64,000 bases of DNA from Myxococcales bacterium (GCA_002716585.1 PBBL01000023.1:1-64000), one strand, 5' to 3'. Shown: positions 33,901 through 43,245, numbered from the stretch's first letter. Program-made: numbers and translations. Notes: generated by a model from the sequence alone, not told the origin.

Positions 33901-34611
33901 TCATGGCGCGGTCAGCTCGTTGCCCTCGCTGCTGCCCTGGCCGATGATGGAGGTGAAGCAGCCCTCCAGCGTCCCCCCCGACTCGTCGAAGGCCTTGCTG
34001 GCGTTGGGGCCGAAGTCGATGCTCCACTCCGCGGCCAGCGCGGTCGAGGTGACGCTCGTGAAGGTGACCGTCCCCCCCCTGGCGAGGTGGATGACGCTGT
34101 CCACGCCGCTCACCTCGCCGTCGTCGGTGTTGTCGAGGCCGTAGCGGGCGCAGATCTGCCCGTTGGCCACGTCGCAGTAGGTCTCGAAGTAGGTGTCGTC
34201 GTCGCCCGGCATCACCAGCTGGAAGGTGCGCCCTTCGTCGCCGAGGTCGTCGATGCGCAGGGAGATGTTGGTCAACAGGTCGCGCCCCATCGGATCGCCC
34301 ACGTTGGTGTTGAATGACATCACCAGCGGGCGCGTCTCGGGGGTCTCGGAGCCGGAGGGGGTGAACTCGACGTCGCCGAGGCGGAAGATGATCTCCCGGC
34401 TGGTGAGCAGCCCTTCGAGCGCGCCAGCCTCGGCCGCGACCGCGCCGTCGAGGCTCACGGTGCCGTCGGGCTCGGTGAGCGAGCCGATCTGCTTGAAGGG
34501 CTGGCCTGTGCCACAGATGATGGCGTTGGGGTCATCGGACGAGTCATCGCCGCAGCTCCAGCTTGCGCCGAGGAGCAGGACCAACACAGGCAGCAGGGGG
34601 TTGCGCTTCAT
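33901..34611 (-). CDS. secreted protein/putative lipoprotein coupled to panC
   Basis: The start at 34611 overlaps the panC stop (ATGA), and AGGAG lies 4-8 nt upstream. The 236-residue product begins MKRNPLLPVLVLLLGASWSCGDD: a signal peptide with a cysteine placed as in a lipoprotein, though the residues before it (SWS) are not a good lipobox. The mature part is acidic, beta-rich and without a family I recognise; it has three further cysteines. Despite coupling to panC, nothing suggests a role in pantothenate synthesis. The open frame continues upstream as a shadow of panC and should not be merged with this gene. Confidence 0.75.
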   Translation of the reverse strand: MKRNPLLPVLVLLLGASWSCGDDSSDDPNAIICGTGQPFKQIGSLTEPDGTVSLDGAVAAEAGALEGLLTSREIIFRLGDVEFTPSGSETPETRPLVMSFNTNVGDPMGRDLLTNISLRIDDLGDEGRTFQLVMPGDDDTYFETYCDVANGQICARYGLDNTDDGEVSGVDSVIHLARGGTVTFTSVTSTALAAEWSIDFGPNASKAFDESGGTLEGCFTSIIGQGSSEGNELTAP

Positions 34612-35462
34612 GGGGCTCCTGGGGTGACGAGGATGTTGTCGATCAAGCGGGTCGGGCCGAGGAACACGGCCATGGCGACCCGCGTGGGCGCAGAGACGGT
34701 GTCCACCGGCTCCAACGTGTCCGGGTGGACGAAGCTCAGGTAGTCCAGGCGCGCGTCTGGCTCCTGGTCGAGCAGCCCCCGCACCTCGCGGTCGAGGACC
34801 CCGACGTCCTGCTCGCCTTGCGCGACCAGCGCGTGGACCTGGCGCAGGGAGCGGATGAGCACGGTGGCCTGCTGCCGCTGATCGGGGCTCAGGTAGGCGT
34901 TGCGGCTGCTCATGGCGAGCCCGTCGGGCTCGCGCACGGTGGGGGCGCCGATGATCTCGACCGGGGTGTTGAGGTCCCGCGCCATCTGCCGGAGCACCGC
35001 GAGCTGCTGGTAGTCCTTCTCGCCGAAGATCGCGACGTCCGGCTGAACGATGTTGAACAGCTTGGTCACCACGGTCGTGACGCCCTGGAAGTGGGTCGGG
35101 CGCGAGCGCCCGCACAGCCCCTGGGTGAGCCCCTCGACGGTCACGGTGGTGCGCGGGGTGCCCTGGTACATCTCGGCGGGCGTCGGGGGGAAGACGACGT
35201 GCGCGCCGACCCCGCGGCACTTGGCGAGGTCGCTCTCCAGGTCGCGGGGGTAGGCGTCGAGGTCTTCGGAGGGGCCGAACTGGGTCGGGTTGACGAAGAT
35301 GCTGACCACGAGGATGTTGGCGCGCTTGCGCCCCTCGCGCATGAGCGCGACGTGCCCCTCGTGGAGGTAGCCCATGGTGGGGACGAAGGCCACGCTTCGT
35401 CCGCGGCGGCGCTCCTCGCGCAGCGCGTGGCGCACGTCGACGATGGTTGAGAACACCTCCAT
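34608..35462 (-). CDS. panC: Pantothenate synthetase (pantoate--beta-alanine ligase)
   Basis: PanC joins pantoate and beta-alanine with ATP to make pantothenate, the coenzyme A precursor. The HIGH-type nucleotide-binding motif appears as PTMGYLHEGH (about residue 28), and FVNPTQFGP, HFQGVTTVV, FGEKDYQQ and MSSRNAYLS are all present. The 284-residue length is standard. It lies directly downstream of panB on the same strand (15-bp gap), forming a panBC unit. Confidence 0.97.
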   Translation of the reverse strand: MEVFSTIVDVRHALREERRRGRSVAFVPTMGYLHEGHVALMREGRKRANILVVSIFVNPTQFGPSEDLDAYPRDLESDLAKCRGVGAHVVFPPTPAEMYQGTPRTTVTVEGLTQGLCGRSRPTHFQGVTTVVTKLFNIVQPDVAIFGEKDYQQLAVLRQMARDLNTPVEIIGAPTVREPDGLAMSSRNAYLSPDQRQQATVLIRSLRQVHALVAQGEQDVGVLDREVRGLLDQEPDARLDYLSFVHPDTLEPVDTVSAPTRVAMAVFLGPTRLIDNILVTPGAP

Positions 35463-35477
35463 CAGGTCCTCCGCTCC

Positions 35478-36278
35478 TTAGAAGGAGTGCTCATCGGCGG
35501 GGAAGGCGCCGCTCTGCACCTCCTCGCAGTAGGTCTGGATGGCTTGCTGGATCCCTTCGCCCAGGTTGGCGTACTTCTTGAGAAACTTTGGCTGGAAGTC
35601 GAGGTTCATCCCCAGCAGGTCGTAGCAGACCAGCACCTGCCCGTCGGTGTCCGGGCCCGCGCCGATCCCGATCGTCGGGATCGTCAGCGCCTCGGTCACC
35701 TCGCGGGCCAGCGCCTGGGGGACCATCTCCAGCACGATGGCGTAGGCGCCCGACTCCTCCAGGATCCGGGCGTCCTCCAGGAGGCGCTGGGCGTCGTCCT
35801 CGGCGCGGCCCTGGACGCGGAAGCCGCCCAGCTGGTGCACGGACTGCGGCGTCAGCCCCAGGTGCCCCATCACCGGGATCCCGGCGGTCGTGAGCCGCGC
35901 GACCAGGTTGGCGATCGAGCGCCCCCCCTCCAGCTTGACGGCGTTGACCCCGCCCTCGGCCATGAGGCGGCAGGCGGCGTGGACCGCGTCGTCCTCGCTG
36001 CCCCGGTAGGAGATGAACGGCATGTCCCCCACGACGTGAGCCCGCGTGACGCCTCGCATCACCGCGGCGCAGTGGTAGATCATGTGCTCCAGGGTCACCG
36101 GCAGGGTCGTCCCGTGGCCCTGGATGACGTTGCCGAGGCTGTCGCCGACGAGGATGGCGTCGGCGCCGCCCTGGTCGATGAGCCGCGCGAAGGTCGCGTC
36201 GTACGCCGTGACCATGGAGATCCGGCGCCCGTCGCGCTTGGCTTTCTGGAGCTTGCGAATGGTGACAGTCTGCCTCAT
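35478..36278 (-). CDS. panB: 3-methyl-2-oxobutanoate hydroxymethyltransferase
   Basis: PanB makes ketopantoate from alpha-ketoisovalerate using methylene-tetrahydrofolate. The signatures [49 protein letters not shown] and [16 protein letters not shown] match the family, including the Mg-binding aspartates. At 266 residues it is the usual length. It is the first gene of panB-panC-lipoprotein. Confidence 0.97.
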   Translation of the reverse strand: MRQTVTIRKLQKAKRDGRRISMVTAYDATFARLIDQGGADAILVGDSLGNVIQGHGTTLPVTLEHMIYHCAAVMRGVTRAHVVGDMPFISYRGSEDDAVHAACRLMAEGGVNAVKLEGGRSIANLVARLTTAGIPVMGHLGLTPQSVHQLGGFRVQGRAEDDAQRLLEDARILEESGAYAIVLEMVPQALAREVTEALTIPTIGIGAGPDTDGQVLVCYDLLGMNLDFQPKFLKKYANLGEGIQQAIQTYCEEVQSGAFPADEHSF

Positions 36279-36478
36279 GAGCCCGAGGTCCTGTGGCCTG
36301 TGGGCGGCTGGCGCGCGGCGCCAGGGCGGCGCGGTGGCCCGTTCGCGGTAGACGGCGCCGACGATGGCGCTGGGGGTCGCCCTGGCTCAGCCCCCGACAA
36401 CGGCGAGCCAATCTAGCACGCCGCTTGTCGGGGTGTCCAACCCCGCGCCCCCATGCCCTGGGCGCGGGCCGGGCGGTG

Positions 36479-36508
36479 TTGACACCAGGGTTTGTCCTGG
36501 CGTAGATG
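36479..36508 (+). promoter_or_regulatory. probable promoter of the 36.6-38.2 kb lipoprotein pair
   Basis: A perfect TTGACA (36479-36484), an 18-bp spacer and TAGATG (36503-36508) lie about 55 bp before the first lipoprotein gene. The spacer contains a small dyad CCAGG/CCTGG (36485-36500), which could be an operator. Confidence 0.5.
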
Positions 36509-36562
36509 TGTTCTTCGCTGGTAACGCGTCACGAGACGAACCTCCAACCATCACACGGCCCC

Positions 36563-37354
36563 ATGACGATGACTCATCTACACCGCGCTCTCTTCTTCGG
36601 CCTCCTCGCCGCGTCCCTGCTCGCCTTCACCGCCTGTGGTTCGGTGACGGCGCCATCCATTCAGGGTCAGGTCGACGAGGTCCGTCAGCTCAACGGTCAG
36701 CTCAGTGGTCAGTGGAGTGACTTCAACACCACCATCGACAAAACCACCGCCGCGCTCAACACGCTGCCCAGCATCGACGTAGACCCCAACGAGCTGGACA
36801 TGCCCCTCCTCAAGAAGGCGATCGAGGAGTGCTTCCAGTCTCCCGCCAAGGTCCGCGCCGACGCCGCCACCGGCGGCGGCGTCGCCACCGGCGAGACGAT
36901 GATGAACACCGCCAGCGCCGCCGCCAAGGCCGCGCCCACCTGCGACACCGAGTCCACCGCGGCGCTCAATGACCTCAAGAGCAAGTCCGAGCCTGACGTC
37001 GCCAGGTTCATCGACAGCAAGCTCGCCACCACCGCCATGATCCGCGACAACGTCAAGGGTCGCCTCCCCACCCTCGCCGAGGAGATGACCCTCACCTACC
37101 CCGAGGCCAAGGCCCGCGCCGCCGCGCTCCGCGTCACGGTGGACAAGATCAAGTCCACCGCCGACGGCCTCCCCCTCCCCGAGCCCGCCAAGGTCCAGTT
37201 CAACTCCGAGTACCAGGCCTTCGTCAGTGAGCTCACCCTCCTCGAAGAGACCATCGCCAAGGTCGAGAAGGAGGCCCCCGCCCTCCAGGGTCGCATCGCC
37301 ACCGCCAAAGAGCGCATGACCTACAACCTCGCCAACTTTGGTGAAACCAAGTAG
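36563..37354 (+). CDS. helical lipoprotein of unknown function
   Basis: From ATG 36563 the product has a lipoprotein signal ending LAFTAC and is 263 residues long; ATG 36569 is also possible. The mature part is predicted to be almost all helix and low in aromatic residues, with heptad-like stretches near both ends. A Gly/Ala/Thr-rich middle follows an ECFQSPAKV segment. I recognise no family. It is followed by a second lipoprotein with similar helical character, so the two may act as a pair at the cell envelope. Confidence 0.75.
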   Translation: MTMTHLHRALFFGLLAASLLAFTACGSVTAPSIQGQVDEVRQLNGQLSGQWSDFNTTIDKTTAALNTLPSIDVDPNELDMPLLKKAIEECFQSPAKVRADAATGGGVATGETMMNTASAAAKAAPTCDTESTAALNDLKSKSEPDVARFIDSKLATTAMIRDNVKGRLPTLAEEMTLTYPEAKARAAALRVTVDKIKSTADGLPLPEPAKVQFNSEYQAFVSELTLLEETIAKVEKEAPALQGRIATAKERMTYNLANFGETK

Positions 37355-37397
37355 TTTCCGTGTGTTGTGGAACGCTTTCCGACTTGGGGGAGCCGCC

Positions 37398-38174
37398 GTG
37401 CAGACGCCCCTACGACTCGCGCTGGCTGTCGCTGCCCTGGCGCTGGTCAGCGCCTGCGCCCGCAGCTCCTTCTCCGACAAGGCGCTCGACGCCCTGCTCG
37501 AGCAGTCCACCCAGCTCAGCTTTGAGATCGTCAACCGCCAGGCTCGCATCGACCGCGAGCTGAGGCAGCTCAGCCGCGCCATCACGCTCATCTCCCGGCT
37601 CTCCGAGCGCAGCGACGACGCCCCGACGAAGGGCTCCGTCACCGACGCGCGCCTGCGCACCATCCTCATCCAGTGCTTCAACCTCCCCATCCAGATCGGC
37701 GCCAAGAAGCCCATCGCGTGCGACGTCGAGCCGCTGAACCTCTACCTCGAAGGCGCCCCCGAGGCCAACCGCACGTTCGTCCTCTCCGCGGTCGACACCG
37801 TCATGGACGTCCACTTCAAGCTCAAGGCGCTCGTGCCCAGCCTCATCCTGGAGCTCAGCCGCCGGGTCATCGACGTCGAGACGATCATCTCGCGCCTCGA
37901 CTCCCGCATCGACACCCTCGGCGAAGGGATCCGCTTCGACGATGAGGGGGAGCGCGAACTGAAGGCGGCCCGCGACAGGGCCGAGAACCAACGCGCTCAG
38001 CTCCGGGTCCTGCTCGGGGCCATCGAGAAGAAGGGAGCCAAAGAGGACGACACCGACGCCAGCAACATGCTCAACATGAACCGGCGCCTCGACGTCCTCT
38101 TTGAGCAGATGCTCGTCAACCTGTCCGAGGTCGGGGTCCAGGAGATCGAGGTGGAGCCGCTGCCGACCGATTGA
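37398..38174 (+). CDS. coiled-coil lipoprotein of unknown function
   Basis: GTG 37398 is preferred: GGGGGAG lies just upstream and the product begins with a 20-residue lipoprotein signal ending LALVSAC. A GTG at 37338 in the same frame would overlap the previous gene and bury the lipobox. The mature protein is about 240 residues of long amphipathic helices (RQARIDRELRQLSRAITLI, RRVIDVETIISRLDSRID, ERELKAARDRAENQRAQLR). Two cysteines (ILIQCFN, PIACDVE) may form a disulfide. Probably co-transcribed with the preceding lipoprotein gene. Function unknown. Confidence 0.75.
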   Translation: MQTPLRLALAVAALALVSACARSSFSDKALDALLEQSTQLSFEIVNRQARIDRELRQLSRAITLISRLSERSDDAPTKGSVTDARLRTILIQCFNLPIQIGAKKPIACDVEPLNLYLEGAPEANRTFVLSAVDTVMDVHFKLKALVPSLILELSRRVIDVETIISRLDSRIDTLGEGIRFDDEGERELKAARDRAENQRAQLRVLLGAIEKKGAKEDDTDASNMLNMNRRLDVLFEQMLVNLSEVGVQEIEVEPLPTD

Positions 38175-38204
38175 GCCCTCACGCTTGCCTTCTGGGGCGC
38201 GCCC

Positions 38205-40502
38205 TCACGGCCTCCAGAAGACAGGCGACGCCCACGCCACCTCGTCGTCTTCACGCACGGCCCGCACATAGACGCACCGACCAGGCCCCTCGACGCCGGG
38301 GATCGGAACGGCGCCACGCCACCGCAGCGCGCCTTCGGCCTCCTCCACGCGGTGAAGCACCCGCACCCCCTCCGAGGTGCTGCCCAGCACGGCCAGCTCC
38401 CGCAGCGGGGCGCCCGCGTCGCAGACGATCTCGACGCGCGACGTCGCTGGCGGCGCCGCGGCGATGACGCTCCCCATCGCCGCCCCGTCGATGAGGAACG
38501 CCAGCGCCATCCGCGCTCCGGACGTCCCCCAGGTGCGCCTCGCGCGGATCGCCGCCATGATGGCGGCGCGGCTCAGCTCAGGGAGCCACACCCCGGTCAG
38601 CCCTGTTCGGTGGCTGTCCCGCTTGCGGCTGATCCCGTGGTGCCACAGCAGCCCGTGCCCGTCCGAGCCCCCGACGAAGCCGAACACGCGGCCCGCCTCC
38701 AGCTGACGGCGCATGAAGTGCCCCCGCAGCGCCTCGCGGTGCTCCTCAAGCCCCTCACGGTAGCCGATGGGTGGGGCGTCCGGCTCGCTCACCTCGGCCT
38801 CGTACTGGCCGTGGGTGGAGCACATCTCCCAACACGGCTGCACCTCCGGGTCGTGGTGCTCCGGGTCGCCGCCGAGCCAGCCGACGTGGTGCGGGATCGC
38901 GATCCCGCCCAGCTCGCGGACGCGCGCCAGCAACGCCTCGGGCGGCTCCAGGCCGTCCCGGCGGCACACCAGCGGCGCGTCCGGCCCGTCGAAGTAGAGG
39001 CACTTGTGTCCGGGCCCCGGGTAGCGCAGCCCCGTGTACTCCACGCCGATCAGCGTCGCGAAGCCCTCCGCTGGACGGTCAAAGTGCTCGGCCACGTCCA
39101 CCATCCGTCGCCACACCGCGTCGGTCACCCGGCGCCCGATGAACCCGTCGTGATCCGTCAAGCAGGCGAAGTCGTAGCCGTACCGATCCCGGCACCTCAC
39201 GTACGCCTCGGACACCGTCCCGACGCCGTCCGAGTGCGCGGAGTGGAAGTGGATGTCCCCCCAGAACGCCCCCAGGCGCCCCCCGGGGCTGTCCCACTCC
39301 GGGCGTGCGCCTGGCGGATGGGTCGCCGTCACGCGCGCGTCTGGGATGGCCTCCAGAGGCTCAGGGGGGGCGCTCCAGTGGTCTTGAGCCTGGACGCGGC
39401 GGACGGTCAGCCCGCGGCGGTCGTGGCATGTGATGAGCGCGTCGCCCTCCCCAAGCGGGGTCACCTCGATCCGGGTCCCCCGGCAACCCCAGAGCACGTC
39501 GCCCAGCTCCAGGGGCTCGCCCCACCGATCGCCGTGGAAGGTCAGCAGGCGGTAGTTGTGCGACGCCCGCGCCACGATCCAGATCCCCCCACCCGGCATG
39601 CCCGCCGCCGCCGGAAACTCCAACGACTGGTCCTCGCCCTTCGCCTCCAGGTCCACCCCGGGCGGGTCGCTTTCGGGGGCCTTGAGCTGGCGCTGGCTCC
39701 AGCGAGCGAGCCGAACCCGGCGCGCCAGATCGGGGTGGTCGGGGCGGCGGTCGCTGGTCCAGGCGACCCAGGGCTCACCACCGCGGAGCGCGAGCGCGGG
39801 GCTCTGGTTGAAGCTGCCCGGCTCGCCCCAGGGGCCGCGTTCGACGACCTCACCGCCCTGGTCGATCGAGGCGCCGCGGAGCTGAATGGCGCCCGAGGCG
39901 TAGGACTCCCACAGCACCTGAGCGCCGCCGTCGGGCTGCGGGGCGATGGTCGGGCGCTGGCGCAGCGCGTCGGTGGAGCGGTCGAGCGAGACATGAAGCG
40001 GCGCGGCGCCCGGGTCGTCGCTCAGTCGGATGACGTCGATGGTGTGCGCGTCGCCGTGTGAGCGGGCGAAGGCGATCCAGGTCGCTCCTGCCGCGGCCAT
40101 GGCGGTGACGTCACGGATGGAGTCGGCGCGGTCCAGCTCGTGAGGTTGACCTTCGCCCGTGAGGTCGCGCGTAATGAGCCGGGCTCCCTCCGCTCGGGTT
40201 GAGGACAGCTCGATCCAGGTGAGCCTCAGGTGGTCGGAGCCAGCGGTCAGGACCGGCCACGTGGCGATGGAGCCCTCGCTCGACGCGCAGGTCGCCTCGA
40301 CGGCGCCCCAGCGCTCCATGGTGTCTGGGGCTCCGAGGCGCGCGACGACGATCGACTCGCGCCCCCCTTCTGTGTGGGGGGCGCGCTCCGTCCAGGCGAG
40401 CCAGGCCTGCCCGTCGTGGTCGAGGGCGAGCGACGGCTCGGTGGCGTAGCGCCCCTCGGGGCGTTGGTGTATCCAGGTGGTGACGACAGTGGGGGTGGTC
40501 AT
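38205..40502 (-). CDS. beta-propeller/PHP-domain fusion protein (DUF3604-like)
   Basis: The C-terminal part (from about residue 415) is a PHP-type metal-dependent hydrolase: WGDIHFHSAHSDG, LTDHDGFI, IAIPHHVGWLGGD and GGSDGHG provide the histidine and aspartate ligands, as in DUF3604/PHP proteins. The first 400 residues have repeated Trp-containing strands (QAWLAWTER, LRLTWIELS, AQVLWESYASG, EPWVAWTSD), as in beta-propellers. There is no signal peptide. Substrate is unknown; related PHP proteins act on phosphate esters or in DNA metabolism. The start overlaps that of the divergent cyclotransferase-like gene. Confidence 0.75.
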   Translation of the reverse strand: MTTPTVVTTWIHQRPEGRYATEPSLALDHDGQAWLAWTERAPHTEGGRESIVVARLGAPDTMERWGAVEATCASSEGSIATWPVLTAGSDHLRLTWIELSSTRAEGARLITRDLTGEGQPHELDRADSIRDVTAMAAAGATWIAFARSHGDAHTIDVIRLSDDPGAAPLHVSLDRSTDALRQRPTIAPQPDGGAQVLWESYASGAIQLRGASIDQGGEVVERGPWGEPGSFNQSPALALRGGEPWVAWTSDRRPDHPDLARRVRLARWSQRQLKAPESDPPGVDLEAKGEDQSLEFPAAAGMPGGGIWIVARASHNYRLLTFHGDRWGEPLELGDVLWGCRGTRIEVTPLGEGDALITCHDRRGLTVRRVQAQDHWSAPPEPLEAIPDARVTATHPPGARPEWDSPGGRLGAFWGDIHFHSAHSDGVGTVSEAYVRCRDRYGYDFACLTDHDGFIGRRVTDAVWRRMVDVAEHFDRPAEGFATLIGVEYTGLRYPGPGHKCLYFDGPDAPLVCRRDGLEPPEALLARVRELGGIAIPHHVGWLGGDPEHHDPEVQPCWEMCSTHGQYEAEVSEPDAPPIGYREGLEEHREALRGHFMRRQLEAGRVFGFVGGSDGHGLLWHHGISRKRDSHRTGLTGVWLPELSRAAIMAAIRARRTWGTSGARMALAFLIDGAAMGSVIAAAPPATSRVEIVCDAGAPLRELAVLGSTSEGVRVLHRVEEAEGALRWRGAVPIPGVEGPGRCVYVRAVREDDEVAWASPVFWRP

Positions 40503-40956
40503 GGGTCAAGCTCCAGAACAGGGCGCCAGGGACGGCGACCTGGTGACTGTATTCGTGTATGGATCGCTGCTCAAGGGGTTCTGGAACCATCGCCTGTTCG
40601 CGTCCCGGCTCGTGGCGTGCGAACCGGCGCGCGTGGAGGGGCTGAGGCTGGCGCACCTGCCCGAGGGCTACCCGGCGGCGTTCGACGGGGAGCCCGCGCA
40701 GGTCGTGGTCGGAGAGCTTCACACCTTCGCGCAGGGGCGCCGCGCGCTCACGGCCCTGGACGAGCTGGAGGAGTTCGACCCGCGGCGACCCGCGGCCAGC
40801 GTGTACGTGAGGCGTCGGGTGCGCGCGAGCGTCGAGGGCGGCTCGGCGGAGGCGTGGATCTACGTCTACGCCTGGGAGGGATGGGAGGAGGCGCTGCGGC
40901 GTGGGGCGGGGGAGGTGGCGTCGGGCGACTGGAGGGGGTTCATGGCCCGTCAGTAG
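40501..40956 (+). CDS. gamma-glutamylcyclotransferase-like (AIG2/GGCT) protein
   Basis: The 151-residue product has the GGCT-fold signature VFVYGSLLKGFWNH near the N-terminus and LPEGYPAAFDGE. ALDELEEFDP carries the glutamate that serves as the acid/base in the family. Members release 5-oxoproline from gamma-glutamyl compounds; the substrate here cannot be read from sequence. GTG 40543 is an alternative start that would avoid overlap with the divergent gene. Its 3' end overlaps that of the convergent SpoIID-like gene by 7 bp. Confidence 0.8.
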   Translation: MGQAPEQGARDGDLVTVFVYGSLLKGFWNHRLFASRLVACEPARVEGLRLAHLPEGYPAAFDGEPAQVVVGELHTFAQGRRALTALDELEEFDPRRPAASVYVRRRVRASVEGGSAEAWIYVYAWEGWEEALRRGAGEVASGDWRGFMARQ

Positions 40957-42608
40957 AGCTTTTCGATGTGGGCGCCTGTGTAGTAGTGGGTGAGGATCTT
41001 GCGGTGGTCGTGCCCCGCGTGCGCCATCATCATCGCCCCGGTCTGGCACATGCCGACGCCGTGCCCGAACCCGCCGCCCTGGAAGTGAAAGCGCCCCTGG
41101 GCGTCGGTGGTCATGACGAACATTGAGGAGCGGAGGCCGCCGAACGCGCGGCGGATGGTCAGCTCGCGGTCGAGGATCAGGGTGTCCCCGGCGCCCTTGA
41201 CCGCCATGCGGGTGACTCGCCCGGAGACGCCGCGCTCCAGGATGTTGACCGCCTGGACGCGGCCGACGGCGCTGTTGCGCTCATCGACCCAGCTCTGGAG
41301 GGTCTCGGGCTCGACGGTCTTCTCCCAGCGGAAGGAGCGCTTGCCGCCGTAGCGCCGGGTGTTGCACCAGGCGTCGGGGCGGTGGTTGACCCAGGCCTTG
41401 ACGTTGTCGCGGGTGACGCCGCCCTTGAAGCGCTCGTCTTCGGAGTGGGTGTCGGCGTGCCCGCGGAGGTAGCTGTGGGGGTCGCCGCCCCAGACGTTGT
41501 CGTTGTGCTCGGAGTGCCCGCCGCAGTTGGCGCTGTAGCGGGCGTCCACGATGTGCCAGCGATCCTCCCAGGGCTCACGGGCGAACATCAGCTCCCCGCG
41601 GGTCTCCTCGACGGCGCGGCTGGTGCGGGGGTGCTCGCGGGTGAGCCCGCTGTAGGCCTGGCAGTGGACCTCGCTGCACAAGAGGTAGGGGTCGGCGAGG
41701 CGACGCGTGCCGAGGGCGCTGATGAGGGTTCCGCGGGCGGCGACGGCTTGGGCCTTGAGGGACTCCATGGGGGCGCTCGTGTAGACCTCGCTGGGGACGA
41801 CGCCTTTGAGGATCGTCTCGACCGGGGCGACGTTGACCACCGAGAGGCTGCCGTCGCGGTGCACGGTGAAGACCACGCTCCCGGCGTAGGTGCGCTCTCC
41901 TTGGTGGGTCTGGAGCCGGAAGGTCTGCCCCTCCTTCGTGGGGGCGACCCAGAGGACGTCCTGGTGGGTGACGCGGCTGGGGTTGCCCCGGTCGCCGAGG
42001 TCGAGCCGCCCGCCTGGGTAGGCGAGCAGCTCCCGGTGGAACTCGGGCTCGATGCCGAAGCGGCGCTCCAGGCGCGCGGCGAGCGCGCTCGCCGCGCCGC
42101 GATCCTCGAACCCACCCAGCGCGATCAGCACGGCGCGGCTGTCGAACCGTCGCCCGCCCACCGCGAACAGGCCGCCGATCTCGATCGTGCGCGGGAGGTA
42201 GCCCCGCTCGACCCAGGCGTCGATGGTGGTCTGGATCAGGTCGTCGTGGCCGTACCGAAAGCGCTGGACCACGACCCAGTGGCGGTAATCGCCCGGCCTC
42301 CCGTCGCGCAGGCGCACGGTGTAGGCGCGGCCGCCGGGCAGGCTCATCTCCGGCCCGCCGTCGCCGAGCGGCAGCACCCGGATCGGGTCGCGCGAGGAGA
42401 ACTCCGCGTCAGCGACGCCGTTGAGCACCCCGACGTGGATCAGCGGCTCGCCGTCTCGGGTGAAGTTGAACTGGGGAGCGTAGAACATGGCCATGCGATC
42501 GGCCGTGCTCGGCTTACCCGGCTCGGTGGCCGCAGGCGTCGCGATGAGCGCGGCGACGGCGACGAGCGCCGCGGTGAGCCAGGTGCGGTAGGCGGTGGAC
42601 CCTGTCAT
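40950..42608 (-). CDS. SpoIID/LytB-domain protein, probable peptidoglycan lytic enzyme
   Basis: A signal peptide (to about ATPAATE) is followed by a region near residues 150-200 that looks like a SPOR-type fold (VLIALGGFEDRGAASALAARLERRFG). The SpoIID domain then follows. VVPSEVYTSAPMESLKAQAVAARG carries the catalytic glutamate, YSANCGGHSE the conserved cysteine region, and GGGFGHGVGMCQTGA the C-terminal signature. SpoIID cleaves denuded glycan strands in sporulating Firmicutes; in Gram-negatives related proteins remodel peptidoglycan in the periplasm. Length is 552 residues. No spo genes are near, so sporulation should not be inferred from this alone. Confidence 0.9.
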   Translation of the reverse strand: MTGSTAYRTWLTAALVAVAALIATPAATEPGKPSTADRMAMFYAPQFNFTRDGEPLIHVGVLNGVADAEFSSRDPIRVLPLGDGGPEMSLPGGRAYTVRLRDGRPGDYRHWVVVQRFRYGHDDLIQTTIDAWVERGYLPRTIEIGGLFAVGGRRFDSRAVLIALGGFEDRGAASALAARLERRFGIEPEFHRELLAYPGGRLDLGDRGNPSRVTHQDVLWVAPTKEGQTFRLQTHQGERTYAGSVVFTVHRDGSLSVVNVAPVETILKGVVPSEVYTSAPMESLKAQAVAARGTLISALGTRRLADPYLLCSEVHCQAYSGLTREHPRTSRAVEETRGELMFAREPWEDRWHIVDARYSANCGGHSEHNDNVWGGDPHSYLRGHADTHSEDERFKGGVTRDNVKAWVNHRPDAWCNTRRYGGKRSFRWEKTVEPETLQSWVDERNSAVGRVQAVNILERGVSGRVTRMAVKGAGDTLILDRELTIRRAFGGLRSSMFVMTTDAQGRFHFQGGGFGHGVGMCQTGAMMMAHAGHDHRKILTHYYTGAHIEKLY

Positions 42609-42759
42609 GAACGCTCCAACGGGTTACGCGGCATGCTCGTGAATGAGGGCCGGCGGAGACGCCCACACGGTACCTCAAGGGCCGCGACCTGCAAGAAAGT
42701 CTGGAATGGCCGAGGGCTGTGGGGGTACCCTGACGCGTCCACCCACCGCGAGGCGACAG

Positions 42760-43245
42760 ATGAAGAAGTTGGTGTGCGATCAGTGTGGCAACCACAACGA
42801 CCCGGGGGCGGGGGTGTGCGCGCTGTGCAAGGATCCGCTCGACGAGGAGCGGGAGGCCGAGCAGCGACGCTCGGCCTGGACGCTCATCGGGATGGCAGCC
42901 GGGATCACGCTCCTGTGCGTGGGGTTGCCCGGGGTGCTCCTCTACGTCGCGCTGGCGTTTCAGACGGGGCTTCATGGCTCGGAGCCCATCCCGGTGTGGA
43001 TGTTCGGGCTCGGCTACCTCATCCTGTGGGGGGTCGCGCTGCCGCTGGCGCGCTTCTACACGCCGAAGGAGTCCTACGACATCGGCGACCGCTACGGGGC
43101 GAAGTCCTGGAACCCGATGACGGCGATGCGTCAGGAGCGCGACGAGAACCACCTCCTGCTCGGGTGCGCGTTGATGCCCGTTCAGATGGTGTTGACCTCC
43201 TGGGAGCAGGCGCTGGCGGCGTTTGAGCGTCAGGGGCGCCCGTAG
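42760..43245 (+). CDS. zinc-ribbon membrane protein of unknown function
   Basis: ATG 42760 gives a 161-residue protein that starts MKKLVCDQCGNHNDPGAGVCALC, a four-cysteine zinc ribbon at the very N-terminus. An acidic stretch and two transmembrane helices follow (about residues 45-70 and 80-100, the latter VWMFGLGYLILWGVALPLA). The soluble C-terminal 60 residues have no family I recognise. The frame is open upstream, but those residues are not plausible. Its last 16 bp overlap the end of the convergent lipoprotein gene. Confidence 0.7.
   Translation: MKKLVCDQCGNHNDPGAGVCALCKDPLDEEREAEQRRSAWTLIGMAAGITLLCVGLPGVLLYVALAFQTGLHGSEPIPVWMFGLGYLILWGVALPLARFYTPKESYDIGDRYGAKSWNPMTAMRQERDENHLLLGCALMPVQMVLTSWEQALAAFERQGRP

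Noticed and set aside
33901..35220. 439-codon minus frame as a single gene
   Set aside because: Its first 200 codons lie out of frame inside panC. Only the part from 34611, with a ribosome binding site and signal peptide, is a gene.
40950..42608. SpoIID as evidence for sporulation
   Set aside because: SpoIID/LytB domains occur widely in non-sporulating Gram-negatives, and no other sporulation gene is present.
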